Source: Defluviitaleaceae bacterium (GTDB taxonomy: Bacteria > Bacillota > Clostridia > Lachnospirales > WQUN01). From it: a stretch of DNA of 64,000 nucleotides. The notes beneath the pieces are model-generated. The model did not search any database. It worked only from the letters and a program-made list of their open reading frames with translations, and was not told the origin of the DNA. The stretch spans positions 1 to 64,000 of the forward strand of contig WQVF01000011.1 of the NCBI GenBank assembly GCA_009781725.1, read 5' to 3'. A program made the position numbers and the translations under genes. Of this stretch, positions 1 to 7,018 are shown in pieces (position 1 is the stretch's first letter; each line of letters begins with the position of its first letter).

Positions 1-428
1 ACATCGTCGGTTACTCCGCGGAATGGGCCAAGGCATCGTTTTACCTCGCTGCATACATTTCTTATGCGCTCAATAGTTTCCGGTACTTGAAAAATAGTTG
101 AGCATATTTCTTCAATTTCCCCCAGCATTGTAAAAACCTCTTCCCCAACAAAATCATCAATTGAGACCATACGTTTCATCGCCTGGTTATAGACATCGGG
201 CTCTATCGCAATGTGCGATGAGTTGCCGATATTACGAGCACTTAAGCCTCTCGAGCCCATAGGCATATTCAGTGTTTGGTTCACCGGAGCCGGCAAGTTC
301 GGAGGCTGGACATCTCGGACAACAACTCTGGCGAAAGGGTCCTGGCTATGGACCGTTCCTGCACGGGTTAGAGCTGCTTCGGTTCTTTCATTAAATCGGT
401 CGGCGATATTGCCTATTAGATTTGGCAT
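1..428 (-). CDS. Unrecognised protein next to WXG100-like gene (3' end cut by window)
   Basis: The first 142 codons of a leftward gene are visible and the rest lies beyond base 1. The start is ATG at 428-426, preceded by AAGGAG eight bases upstream. The visible part has no signal peptide or membrane segment: a short helical N-terminus (MPNLIGNIADRFNERTEAAL), a proline-rich stretch near residues 40-57 and a more helical end with three cysteines. It begins only 21 bases after the WXG100-like gene and is probably co-transcribed with it. I do not recognise the family. By position it could be a type VII secretion partner or substrate, but that is inference from the neighbour alone. Confidence 0.7.
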   Translation of the reverse strand, partial: MPNLIGNIADRFNERTEAALTRAGTVHSQDPFARVVVRDVQPPNLPAPVNQTLNMPMGSRGLSARNIGNSSHIAIEPDVYNQAMKRMVSIDDFVGEEVFTMLGEIEEICSTIFQVPETIERIRNVCSEVKRCLGPFRGVTDD

Positions 429-449
429 GGGGATTCTCTCCTTGTGTTT

Positions 450-752
450 CTAGCGTCGCGGGGCTCTAAAAATCCTGGCAAGCTGCTCCTCCGATATCTG
501 CATTTGGCGGCTTGCATTCGTCATAAAACTCAGAAGTCGTTCCATGACACTGGTACATGCAAGTGCTTTTTGCCGGTTTAGCTCCATTATTTGTAGCAGT
601 TCACTTTGGAACGCACCGTCTACTGACACTAGGCCATTATTGATTTGGCGATACTCATTTGTTGCGGCTTGGTCTACACTGGTGGTTATATGGTTGCGCA
701 TTTGGACTAGCTTTGTGTTTACTGCTTCGTAATCTACTTGATATGTTGGCAT
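450..752 (-). CDS. Small helical protein resembling the WXG100/ESAT-6 superfamily
   Basis: A 100-residue, cysteine-poor, almost wholly helical protein. Start chosen at ATG 752-750 because AAAGGAC sits about seven bases upstream; an in-frame ATG 16 codons earlier has no such site. Length, two predicted helices separated by a turn (around NNGLVSVDG, residues 38-46), and absence of a signal peptide fit WXG100-like proteins exported by type VII secretion. A strict W-x-G motif is missing, so membership is tentative. WXG100 proteins act as dimers and are secreted through EssC-type ATPases; no such ATPase is in the window. A strong promoter lies about 140 bases upstream. Confidence 0.55.
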   Translation of the reverse strand: MPTYQVDYEAVNTKLVQMRNHITTSVDQAATNEYRQINNGLVSVDGAFQSELLQIMELNRQKALACTSVMERLLSFMTNASRQMQISEEQLARIFRAPRR

Positions 753-886
753 TTTTCTTGTCCTTTCTGATATAAAAACAATCTCATGAGACAATAGCAT
801 AAGCTAAGCCCCAATCTTTAGAATTGAGATGTCCTAAGGGGTTATTGGCTTGCATAGTACAAGTGCTGAAATCCAAGTTCACTGCC

Positions 887-915
887 AATATATAGCATGT
901 TTATATAAGCGTCAA
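887..915 (-). promoter_or_regulatory. Sigma-A-type promoter for the WXG100-like operon
   Basis: On the minus strand TTGACG (915-910) and TATATT (892-887) are separated by exactly 17 bases. It is the best promoter in the 350-base gap between the WXG100-like gene and thiT. It implies a 5' leader of about 130 bases. The rest of the gap holds only the thiT terminator. Confidence 0.6.
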
Positions 916-1004
916 CACTTTTCGCCAACATTTAGCACATCCACTTATATCTACACGCTATGCATAATTAATACATGGAGCGATATAACCATTCATAAAT
1001 AACA

Positions 1005-1062
1005 AGCCGCCCAGCGTGGGGCACCCATGGAAATAACCATAGGAGCCCTGCACTGGGCGGCT
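1005..1062 (-). terminator. Hairpin terminator after thiT
   Basis: AGCCGCCCAG (1005-1014) pairs perfectly with CTGGGCGGCT (1053-1062), and the stem can extend inward with mismatches. Read leftward it is followed by a T-rich TTGTTATTT run, as expected for the end of the thiT transcript. Confidence 0.6.
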
Positions 1063-1103
1063 CATGTTTGAAACTTATTTATCACTCATTTTGTGTTACT
1101 ACA

Positions 1104-1976
1104 TTAGTCCTGAACTTTGCTTTCCTCTAAACGCATCAAAACCGAAAACACCAACCCAATCCCCAGCGCAACAAACAACACCCCAACAACCTGCAACCCT
1201 ACAATATGCCCCGTGTTACGCTCTACAAGCCGGTACAGCCGTGATGGTTCCTCTGCAAACAGATTCACGCCTGTTGCAAGCTGCGCTATAGATAAATTCT
1301 CCAATCGTGTCAGATGCGACACCACCACAAAGGCAAGCCCTCCAAGGGCACCCATTACCATCCCTGTTGCAAGCCGGGCTCCGGCAGAAATAGATGCTCT
1401 ATTCCGTCTTGTAATGGCTATATAGTCCTCTGGTGAAACAATGCCTTTGGTCACAGCGTCAATTGCATGGCGCAGAGTCGGTAAACTAATAATAACAAGG
1501 GTGACCATCATTTCCGGTCCAATATACGTTATGTTGTAAGTAAACGAAGCTATCGCGCCTCCAACAAGCCCCAATCCAGTAACATCTACAAAAAACACCA
1601 ATCCAGAAATAAACACCATAAGAAGCCGCCCAAGAACCCCTACAATATAACCAACCTGCAACCCAAAATTCATCTTCCTAAAGAGCCCTGCAAGCCCTAG
1701 CATCCCAAATGCCATAGGATAATCAAGTAAAACCTGCACAGGGTGCACATTCACAAACCCGGTTGTGAGATCCAAAAATCCCTTGCCTACCCCGGCAATT
1801 ACACCATAAATAGGCCCGAGCCAGTACCCAGCCAGCACAATAAAGAGCATACTCGCCGGAGTAATGGACCCACCCATAGGCATCCTAAACAACGTAACCT
1901 GATTAAGTACAAAGGCCAGAGCAATACACATGGCCGCAACAGTTAACTTCTTAGTGCCTGACATTGCATCATACAT
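1104..1976 (-). CDS. thiT: Thiamine ECF transporter substrate-binding component with C-terminal extension
   Basis: ThiT is the membrane S-component that captures thiamine and hands it to the shared ECF energising module (not in this window). Residues 10-165 show the ThiT pattern: a run of hydrophobic helices, GGSITPASM, and VHPVQVLLDYPMAFGMLGLAG. A TPP riboswitch directly upstream independently supports thiamine. Start chosen at ATG 1976, seven bases after AAGGAGG; an upstream in-frame start would lie inside the riboswitch. The protein has 290 residues while ThiT is usually near 190. The extra part contains a basic stretch (about residues 175-200) and two further hydrophobic segments near 205-225 and 260-280, whose role is unknown. 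Confidence 0.88.
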   Translation of the reverse strand: MYDAMSGTKKLTVAAMCIALAFVLNQVTLFRMPMGGSITPASMLFIVLAGYWLGPIYGVIAGVGKGFLDLTTGFVNVHPVQVLLDYPMAFGMLGLAGLFRKMNFGLQVGYIVGVLGRLLMVFISGLVFFVDVTGLGLVGGAIASFTYNITYIGPEMMVTLVIISLPTLRHAIDAVTKGIVSPEDYIAITRRNRASISAGARLATGMVMGALGGLAFVVVSHLTRLENLSIAQLATGVNLFAEEPSRLYRLVERNTGHIVGLQVVGVLFVALGIGLVFSVLMRLEESKVQD

Positions 1977-1979
1977 AAA

Positions 1980-2015
1980 AAAACCTCCTTGGGGTTTATA
2001 TCCGCAAGGAGGCTT
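1980..2015 (-). promoter_or_regulatory. Expression-platform hairpin that hides the thiT ribosome-binding site
   Basis: CCTCCTTG and CAAGGAGG form a stem on the minus strand. The 3' arm is the AAGGAGG ribosome-binding site of thiT, followed by seven Ts that run into the ATG. The hairpin can therefore act as a terminator, by masking the ribosome site, or both, when the riboswitch is ligand-bound. Confidence 0.8.
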
Positions 2016-2108
2016 AGCCTCATTTTCGCTTTCCTTCGCCGACATTACTCGGAGCAGGTACAAAGGGTCATTCTCAGCCTACGCTTAATTTGCGCAAGCA
2101 CCCCTAGC
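2016..2108 (-). ncRNA. TPP riboswitch (thi-box) aptamer
   Basis: Read on the minus strand, the conserved TPP aptamer blocks appear in order: AGGGGTGC, GCTGAGAATGACCCTTTG, TACCTGCTCCG, AGTAATGTCGGCG and AAGGAAAGCG. The family binds thiamine pyrophosphate and lowers expression of thiamine genes. Here it lies directly before thiT, so transporter synthesis should fall when TPP is plentiful. Only the canonical TGATC block is altered, to TGCTC. Confidence 0.93.
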
Positions 2109-2124
2109 GGATAATATTTAATTG

Positions 2125-2191
2125 GACATCTTACGAAATAGGGAAAACAAGCTTGAAGTACAGCTTGTTTTGCCCTATTTCAGAAGATGTC
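2125..2191. repeat. 67-bp palindromic element, family R, copy 1
   Basis: A long stem: GACATCTT..CGAAATAGGGAAAACAAGCT pairs with AGCTTGTTTTGCCCTATTTC..AAGATGTC around an eight-base loop. A close relative lies at 48259-48324. This copy sits just after the ylmG stop and before the TPP riboswitch, so it may also end the ylmG transcript. Confidence 0.8.
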
Positions 2192-2207
2192 TATTGTGAC
2201 GTACCAA

Positions 2208-2504
2208 TTATATTATACTAAAAAACACTAACATCAATATTTCGTTTAGGAATATCCTAAGCAATCGTAACAAAATAAATGCCACAAGAATTGATAAATC
2301 AAACATCATCCCAGGTCCGCCAATAGGTGACCTATCAACAAGCCTCCGTACAGGTGCCAGTATAGGCTCGGTAAAAGCAAATATAAATCCTGCCAGGCCT
2401 CCGCCATGTATCATTGGCATCCAAGACAGCAATACCCTAATCATCAGCAAGCCAAACATGATGTAATACAGCCAGGTTACAACATCGACTAGTGTAGAAT
2501 ACAT
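2208..2504 (-). CDS. ylmG: YggT/YlmG family membrane protein
   Basis: A 98-residue protein with two hydrophobic helices (residues 5-27 and about 68-95) flanking the family motif: VLLSWMPMIHGGG, then FTEPILAPVRRLVDRSPIGGPGMMFDLS. YggT proteins are inner-membrane proteins encoded beside sepF in Gram-positives and are linked to division-site organisation and osmotic tolerance; a molecular activity is not established. It follows sepF by six bases at the end of the hlyD-like/yggS/sepF/ylmG operon. Confidence 0.9.
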   Translation of the reverse strand: MYSTLVDVVTWLYYIMFGLLMIRVLLSWMPMIHGGGLAGFIFAFTEPILAPVRRLVDRSPIGGPGMMFDLSILVAFILLRLLRIFLNEILMLVFFSII

Positions 2505-2510
2505 ATCTGC

Positions 2511-3104
2511 TTACCTACGAGCTTTTGCAGGGAAAACATAACCGTCTCTCTCCATTTCGTCTTGCATCTCAGCCGTGATACGCACCCCATCAGGAACAAT
2601 AATAAATATATCCCTAGATACCCTATGGACTGTACCGCTTAATGCATAACAAGCACCGCCGAGAAAATCAGCAATACGCTGAGCCATGCTACGCTCCATG
2701 CCTGTGAGATCTACAACGCATATTTTTTCATCGCATAACATATTGCAAATCTTACAGGAGTCTTCCACATTCATAGGACGACGAACAACTATCTCCGCCT
2801 TAGGAGGGCCGGTTTTGCCATGCATCTCTAGAATCTTGTTGTTCTGAGCTTGACGTGCAGATGTTACACGCTTGTCTCCCCAGCGTGGTTGAAGAGGGGC
2901 ACTGCCGTACTCATCGTAATCGCCATCTTCGTGGACTCTGCCTCTACCGTAGCCACGGCTGTTATCGCGACTTGTCCTGTAGCCATAATCCTCTTGCTCT
3001 TCTTCGTAGTAACCATCCTCATGCTCTTCATCTACTGGGTCTGTGCCCGGTGAGTTAAGCAGATTCCAAAAGCCGGTTTTTACCTTGTCTACGAAATTAC
3101 CCAT
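2511..3104 (-). CDS. sepF: Cell division protein SepF
   Basis: SepF bundles FtsZ filaments and tethers the Z-ring to the membrane. The 197-residue protein has the three family parts: an N-terminal amphipathic anchor (MGNFVDKVKTGFWNLLNSP), an acidic, tyrosine- and glycine-rich linker (about residues 20-85, longer than in Bacillus), and the globular C-terminal domain starting near residue 100 (VRRPMNVEDSCKICNMLCDEKICVVDLTGM, then RIADFLGGACYALSGTVHRVSRDIFIIVP). The domain has four cysteines close together in CKICNMLCDEKIC, which is unusual. Co-directional with yggS and ylmG, as in many Firmicutes. Confidence 0.95.
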   Translation of the reverse strand: MGNFVDKVKTGFWNLLNSPGTDPVDEEHEDGYYEEEQEDYGYRTSRDNSRGYGRGRVHEDGDYDEYGSAPLQPRWGDKRVTSARQAQNNKILEMHGKTGPPKAEIVVRRPMNVEDSCKICNMLCDEKICVVDLTGMERSMAQRIADFLGGACYALSGTVHRVSRDIFIIVPDGVRITAEMQDEMERDGYVFPAKARR

Positions 3105-3199
3105 TTGTTTTTCCCCTAACCTTTTGTATTTTTAGCGTTCCATGTTCTTGTATAATCTTTGAACAGAGGCGATTGTGCCACCTCCGCGCCTTCTTCGTA

Positions 3200-3871
3200 C
3201 TATCGCACCAAAGCAGTGCCTATACGAACCATGGTCGCGCCTTCTTCTATTGCAATAGCGTAGTCGCCTGACATTCCCATTGACAACTCCCTTAAATTAT
3301 GAGGGGAGCAATTATTAATGTCAACAAGCAATTTACGCATATTTTTGAAATATTGTCGGTTATCCTCCGGGTTTTCTACAAAGGGTGCTATGCACATAAG
3401 TCCCTGTAACCGGATATTTTTAAGGGGCAGTATCTCCCTTGCAAGACCTAATGCCTTAGTTGGACATACCCCGTGCTTGCTTTCTTCGTCGCCTATATTT
3501 ACTTCTATTAATACATCCATTACCTTTCTGACTTGCTCGGCTCGCTTATTAATTTCATTGGCCAAGGCCAAACTATCAAGGGAATGAATCATTGCTACCT
3601 TATCAATTATGAACTTTACCTTGTTACGCTGCAAATGACCGATAAAATGCCATTCAGGCTCATTTGGCCTAAGGGCTTCGTACTTCGGAAGAAAGTCCTG
3701 TACTCGGTTTTCTCCAAGGCTAGTAACTCCCTCGGCAACCAGTCTGACTATCGCTTCTGACTCCATTGTCTTAGTCACGCCAATAAGCTTAATATCAGCA
3801 GAGTTTCTTCCACTTTTTATCGCTACGGCAGTTATGACTTCATTTATATGGTCCAACGCAAACTCACTCAT
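3200..3871 (-). CDS. yggS: Pyridoxal phosphate homeostasis protein, YggS family
   Basis: A 223-residue alanine-racemase-like TIM barrel that binds pyridoxal 5'-phosphate and keeps free PLP levels steady. The PLP lysine is in LIGVTKT (about residue 34). Other signatures are GENRVQDFLPKYE, WHFIGHLQRNK, VLIEVNIGDEESKHG and the C-terminal ELSMGMSGDYAIAIEEGATMVRIGTALV. The ATG (3871-3869) overlaps the stop of the upstream HlyD-like gene as ATGA, so translation is coupled. In many Firmicutes the gene lies directly before sepF, as here. Confidence 0.95.
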   Translation of the reverse strand: MSEFALDHINEVITAVAIKSGRNSADIKLIGVTKTMESEAIVRLVAEGVTSLGENRVQDFLPKYEALRPNEPEWHFIGHLQRNKVKFIIDKVAMIHSLDSLALANEINKRAEQVRKVMDVLIEVNIGDEESKHGVCPTKALGLAREILPLKNIRLQGLMCIAPFVENPEDNRQYFKNMRKLLVDINNCSPHNLRELSMGMSGDYAIAIEEGATMVRIGTALVR

Positions 3872-5511
3872 TGCCTTATTAGCTGCCCTTCGGTTACCGT
3901 TGATGCATCAACAATAATATTAATGAATTCCCGGAGATTGGGGTTTAAGACCGAATCAAGAAGTATATAGCCCACTGCAATCCCCTCAACACCAAGGTTA
4001 ACTAGCCTAAACTCAGCAATCCCTAAATTATCCACATACACACCATGTAACTCACGGATATTTTCATCCGTAAGGAGGATATGAACATCGTTTGAATCAT
4101 GTGGTACCAACAGATTCCCTATGCCAAGGCCTGTTACAGTGGTTACATAGGCATAGTGCTCTGTAATATTCTCAATCTCCACAGGAATAGTGATATTGCC
4201 GCTCTCCCCAGAAATGATTACATATGTCTCATCTGTACCATGAATATGTGAAAGGGGAAGCCTTACATATTGCCTGGTGGATATAGCCGTACAGGGTACT
4301 TTTAATCCCCTCTGTACACCTGAAGTTGTGCGAATACTCACATTGCGCTGGTTAATGAAATCTGTCACATGCCTGGTGCTTCTGAAAACAACCAGTCCAT
4401 ACCTTGTGCCATAATCAATACTCTGAATTCTTAATCTGTGAGCTTCGTAATCTCCGATTCGTTCGTTATATAGATAAATGGTGCGATGACTGCCGGCCTC
4501 AAAACCACTTATCATCTCATTGGGCAGCTCAGCAACTATATACCATGTGTTACCTACGATTCTAAATGCGGCATCTCCTGCATATATATCCTGTCTATTT
4601 ACAAAAGTGCTGTAATCCGTAAAATCACGCACATCCTCCCGAGTCAGGTCGTTTATCCCGGCTCTTGTGAGAATAGCTTCGTTGCCATCTATTACACGGG
4701 ACATAATCCCGCTTGTGGACGCATACATATTTCTGGAGTTTAACTCTAGGACTGCCGTATGTCGGTATTGCTCCCGGGCCAAAAGCCCCATAGCTGCGAC
4801 ACCGTCATCAATATTGATTTGGTTGCGTGTATTGACAGCTTGCCCGAGTTGATCATGAAGGCTATATATCTCTGATAAATTAAGGGTCGCAAAACTATGA
4901 ATACGGGCATTTGCTGTATTTGCTATCGAATTATTAATGCGCTGTACTTCCGAATCCACTACAGAGATAGGCTGCCTTCGGTCTTGCAGGTCCATTGCTT
5001 GGTCTTCGACATTGACAAGGCGCACAGCAGCGGCATCTGCCATATACATGTCCCCGACACTGGCCACAAAAGCCCCAACGGCTACCCATTCATTATCCTG
5101 TACATGAAACTCTATGTGACCATCCCTATCGGCTATATGCACATGCTCATCTCGTACAATGACTCCCATTACCGATTGATGAACATCTAAGGTGCTCATC
5201 CTGAGAATCATGGTATCTATTGTAGGAGTCCAAAACGAAAAGATAGCATGTCCGATATAAACGAAGACAAATATAAAAAACAAGGCAGCAACAAGTTTTG
5301 CTGAAAACAGCCCGCCGGATGGGGGCTGAGGGGATGATTTCTTTGGCCTGTTTTTTGTTGTATGTGGTTTCGAGGTCGAAGGACGCAGCTGCCTATGTCT
5401 ACCGCCACTTGGGCTCCTTCGGGCAACCGGAGGTCTACCACTTGCATCCCTCCAGTAGGCACTTCGATATCCGCTCCCTGCCTGGGAGTCATACCGCTGT
5501 CTATATGCCAA
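3868..5511 (-). CDS. HlyD-like single-pass membrane protein of the sepF cluster
   Basis: A 547-residue protein: a basic, proline/serine-rich cytoplasmic N-terminus (residues 1-70), one transmembrane helix (about 72-92) and a long extracytoplasmic part with the lipoyl-like HlyD motif (VMGVIVRDEHVH...DGHIEFHVQDNEWVAVG), a helical hairpin near 165-230 and beta-rich barrel regions. HlyD-family proteins are usually adaptors for ABC exporters, but this group is encoded alone beside yggS/sepF, so a cell-envelope or division role is inferred. The start is TTG at 5511, seven bases after GGTAGGGG; an alternative start cannot be excluded. Confidence 0.8.
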   Translation of the reverse strand: MAYRQRYDSQAGSGYRSAYWRDASGRPPVARRSPSGGRHRQLRPSTSKPHTTKNRPKKSSPQPPSGGLFSAKLVAALFFIFVFVYIGHAIFSFWTPTIDTMILRMSTLDVHQSVMGVIVRDEHVHIADRDGHIEFHVQDNEWVAVGAFVASVGDMYMADAAAVRLVNVEDQAMDLQDRRQPISVVDSEVQRINNSIANTANARIHSFATLNLSEIYSLHDQLGQAVNTRNQINIDDGVAAMGLLAREQYRHTAVLELNSRNMYASTSGIMSRVIDGNEAILTRAGINDLTREDVRDFTDYSTFVNRQDIYAGDAAFRIVGNTWYIVAELPNEMISGFEAGSHRTIYLYNERIGDYEAHRLRIQSIDYGTRYGLVVFRSTRHVTDFINQRNVSIRTTSGVQRGLKVPCTAISTRQYVRLPLSHIHGTDETYVIISGESGNITIPVEIENITEHYAYVTTVTGLGIGNLLVPHDSNDVHILLTDENIRELHGVYVDNLGIAEFRLVNLGVEGIAVGYILLDSVLNPNLREFINIIVDASTVTEGQLIRQ

Positions 5512-5611
5512 GAAAACCCCTACCCCAACAAGAATAAATACTATCCAACACCATTATCAAAGAACTTGCTTAACTACTATTTTGCCCTAAAATGGTGACA
5601 GGACGTGCCCA

Positions 5612-6574
5612 ATGAATACCCCTAAACTAAAATCTTCATTCATCGTAAAGAAGATTATAACATTTTCGTTACTCGTGTGCAAACTTTTCTTAATTTTTTT
5701 CTTTTTGAAATTTCCACGAGACGTGTTATTTGCATCCCGGGATGGACTCATGCTGTGGTTTAATAATGTTCTGCCTGCGCTTCTACCTTTTATTGTAATT
5801 ATAAATTTACTAACGTCAATGGGTGTTGTAAGAACGATTAGTGCATGGGCCAGTCCGATTATGAAATATGTATTCAAATTGCCGGGTGCAGGTGGCTTTG
5901 CTTTTATAACCGGGATTATATCCGGCTATCCAATGGGGGCAAAGGCCATAGGCGACCTGTGGCGCAGTAAGGAAATCACAACAAAAGAAGCCCAGCGTTT
6001 ATTAACTTTTTGCAATAACGCCGGGCCTTTGTTTATCGTTGGGGTCGTGGGAGTTGGGCTTTTAGGGAATCAGACAGCCGGATATGCGCTATGGATGGGA
6101 CATGTTGCGGCTGCGATAATTATGGGACTTATGACCCGCGGCAGAGGAGAGCAATCTCGACGAAATGACTCACTTCGTGTAATTATGCATGATATGCCTA
6201 ATATTGGTAAAGTTTTAGGGGATGCTGTCAAAAATGCAATGGATGCGTTGGTGGTGGTTGGAGGGTTGATAATATTTTTCGCCGTTGTCACCAGAGCAGT
6301 GGTGATGCTTGTTGGTGATATTCCATACATAGGTGTGCTTGCCGGAATGATTGAGATTACTGGTGGAGTTAAGATGCTTTCGGAGGGGGTAGTTACACCG
6401 GTGAGCCTTGGACTTATCGGCGGGGTTATTGCTTTTGGCGGATTTTCTGTACATGCCCAGGCTTTGCATTTTACTGCTGGGACTGGGGTTAAGGCCGGAC
6501 AGTATGTTTTATATAAATTGGCAAATGGGATTATTGCCGGAGCGATTACATGGCTATTATGGAGTGCAACATAA
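5612..6574 (+). CDS. ylbJ: Sporulation integral membrane protein YlbJ (SpoVV-like)
   Basis: A 320-residue protein with about eight hydrophobic segments. Signatures are the paired nucleoside-transporter-gate-like motifs: SRDGLMLWFNNVLPALLPF, ITGIISGYPMGAKAIGDL, TFCNNAGPLFIVGVVG and, near the end, GVIAFGGFSVHAQALHF. In Bacillus, YlbJ/SpoVV sits in the outer forespore membrane and helps move dipicolinic acid into the spore. Its presence argues that the organism forms endospores. It is transcribed divergently from the HlyD-like gene. Confidence 0.92.
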   Translation: MNTPKLKSSFIVKKIITFSLLVCKLFLIFFFLKFPRDVLFASRDGLMLWFNNVLPALLPFIVIINLLTSMGVVRTISAWASPIMKYVFKLPGAGGFAFITGIISGYPMGAKAIGDLWRSKEITTKEAQRLLTFCNNAGPLFIVGVVGVGLLGNQTAGYALWMGHVAAAIIMGLMTRGRGEQSRRNDSLRVIMHDMPNIGKVLGDAVKNAMDALVVVGGLIIFFAVVTRAVVMLVGDIPYIGVLAGMIEITGGVKMLSEGVVTPVSLGLIGGVIAFGGFSVHAQALHFTAGTGVKAGQYVLYKLANGIIAGAITWLLWSAT

Positions 6575-6585
6575 AAAATTATCTC

Positions 6586-6615
6586 TTGACACATGGTCTA
6601 CTTATGTAGTACGGT
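6586..6615 (+). promoter_or_regulatory. Promoter and probable BlaI-type operator before blaI
   Basis: TTGACA (6586-6591) is a perfect -35 box; the -10 region (around TACGGT, 6610-6615) is weak. Overlapping the spacer is the palindrome CTACTTATGTAG (6598-6609), which resembles the TACA..TGTA half-sites bound by BlaI/MecI repressors. Autoregulation of blaI-blaR1 is therefore likely. Confidence 0.55.
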
Positions 6616-6646
6616 GGATTACCAAAGTAAACGAGGAGGTTATTCC

Positions 6647-7018
6647 ATGGTCAAGATAGCTGATTCCGAACTTGAAGTAATGCGCATCCTTTGGCGTGAG
6701 GGGCGGGCAATGCCTTTTGGCGAGATTCGAGCGGAGCTTGAAGCTAAAACAGGCTGGAAAAAATCCACCATCCAAACACTCGTATTGCGTTTGCGTGATA
6801 AAGGCATCATCACAGCCCACGATAAATATGTGACTATGTATAGCGCAAACATTAGCCAAGAGGAATATGTCCAGTCCGAGGGTCAAACTTTCATTGATAG
6901 AGTGTTCGAAGGAAGCGCAAAAAATCTTGTGGCGGCGTTATGCCGCAGCGGTAAATTGGGCGAGAACGATATTGACGAACTAAGAACATTTTTCAAGATG
7001 GAGGACGATGGTAAATGA
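6647..7018 (+). CDS. BlaI/MecI family transcriptional repressor
   Basis: A 123-residue winged-helix repressor. The family pattern is clear: KIADSELEVMRILWREGRAMPFGEIRAEL, then the recognition helix region KTGWKKSTIQTLVLRLRDKGIITAHD, and a C-terminal dimerisation helix (FIDRVFEGSAKNLVAALCRSGKLGENDIDELRTFF). BlaI dimers repress their own operon and targets until cleaved after BlaR1 senses its signal. Start at ATG 6647, seven bases after GAGGAGG; an earlier in-frame start lacks a ribosome site. The stop overlaps the blaR1-like start (ATGATG), so the two are coupled. Confidence 0.93.
   Translation: MVKIADSELEVMRILWREGRAMPFGEIRAELEAKTGWKKSTIQTLVLRLRDKGIITAHDKYVTMYSANISQEEYVQSEGQTFIDRVFEGSAKNLVAALCRSGKLGENDIDELRTFFKMEDDGK

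Noticed and set aside
2850-3058. Hydrophobic plus-strand frames inside sepF
   Set aside because: They are complements of the acidic sepF linker codons; sepF itself is certain.
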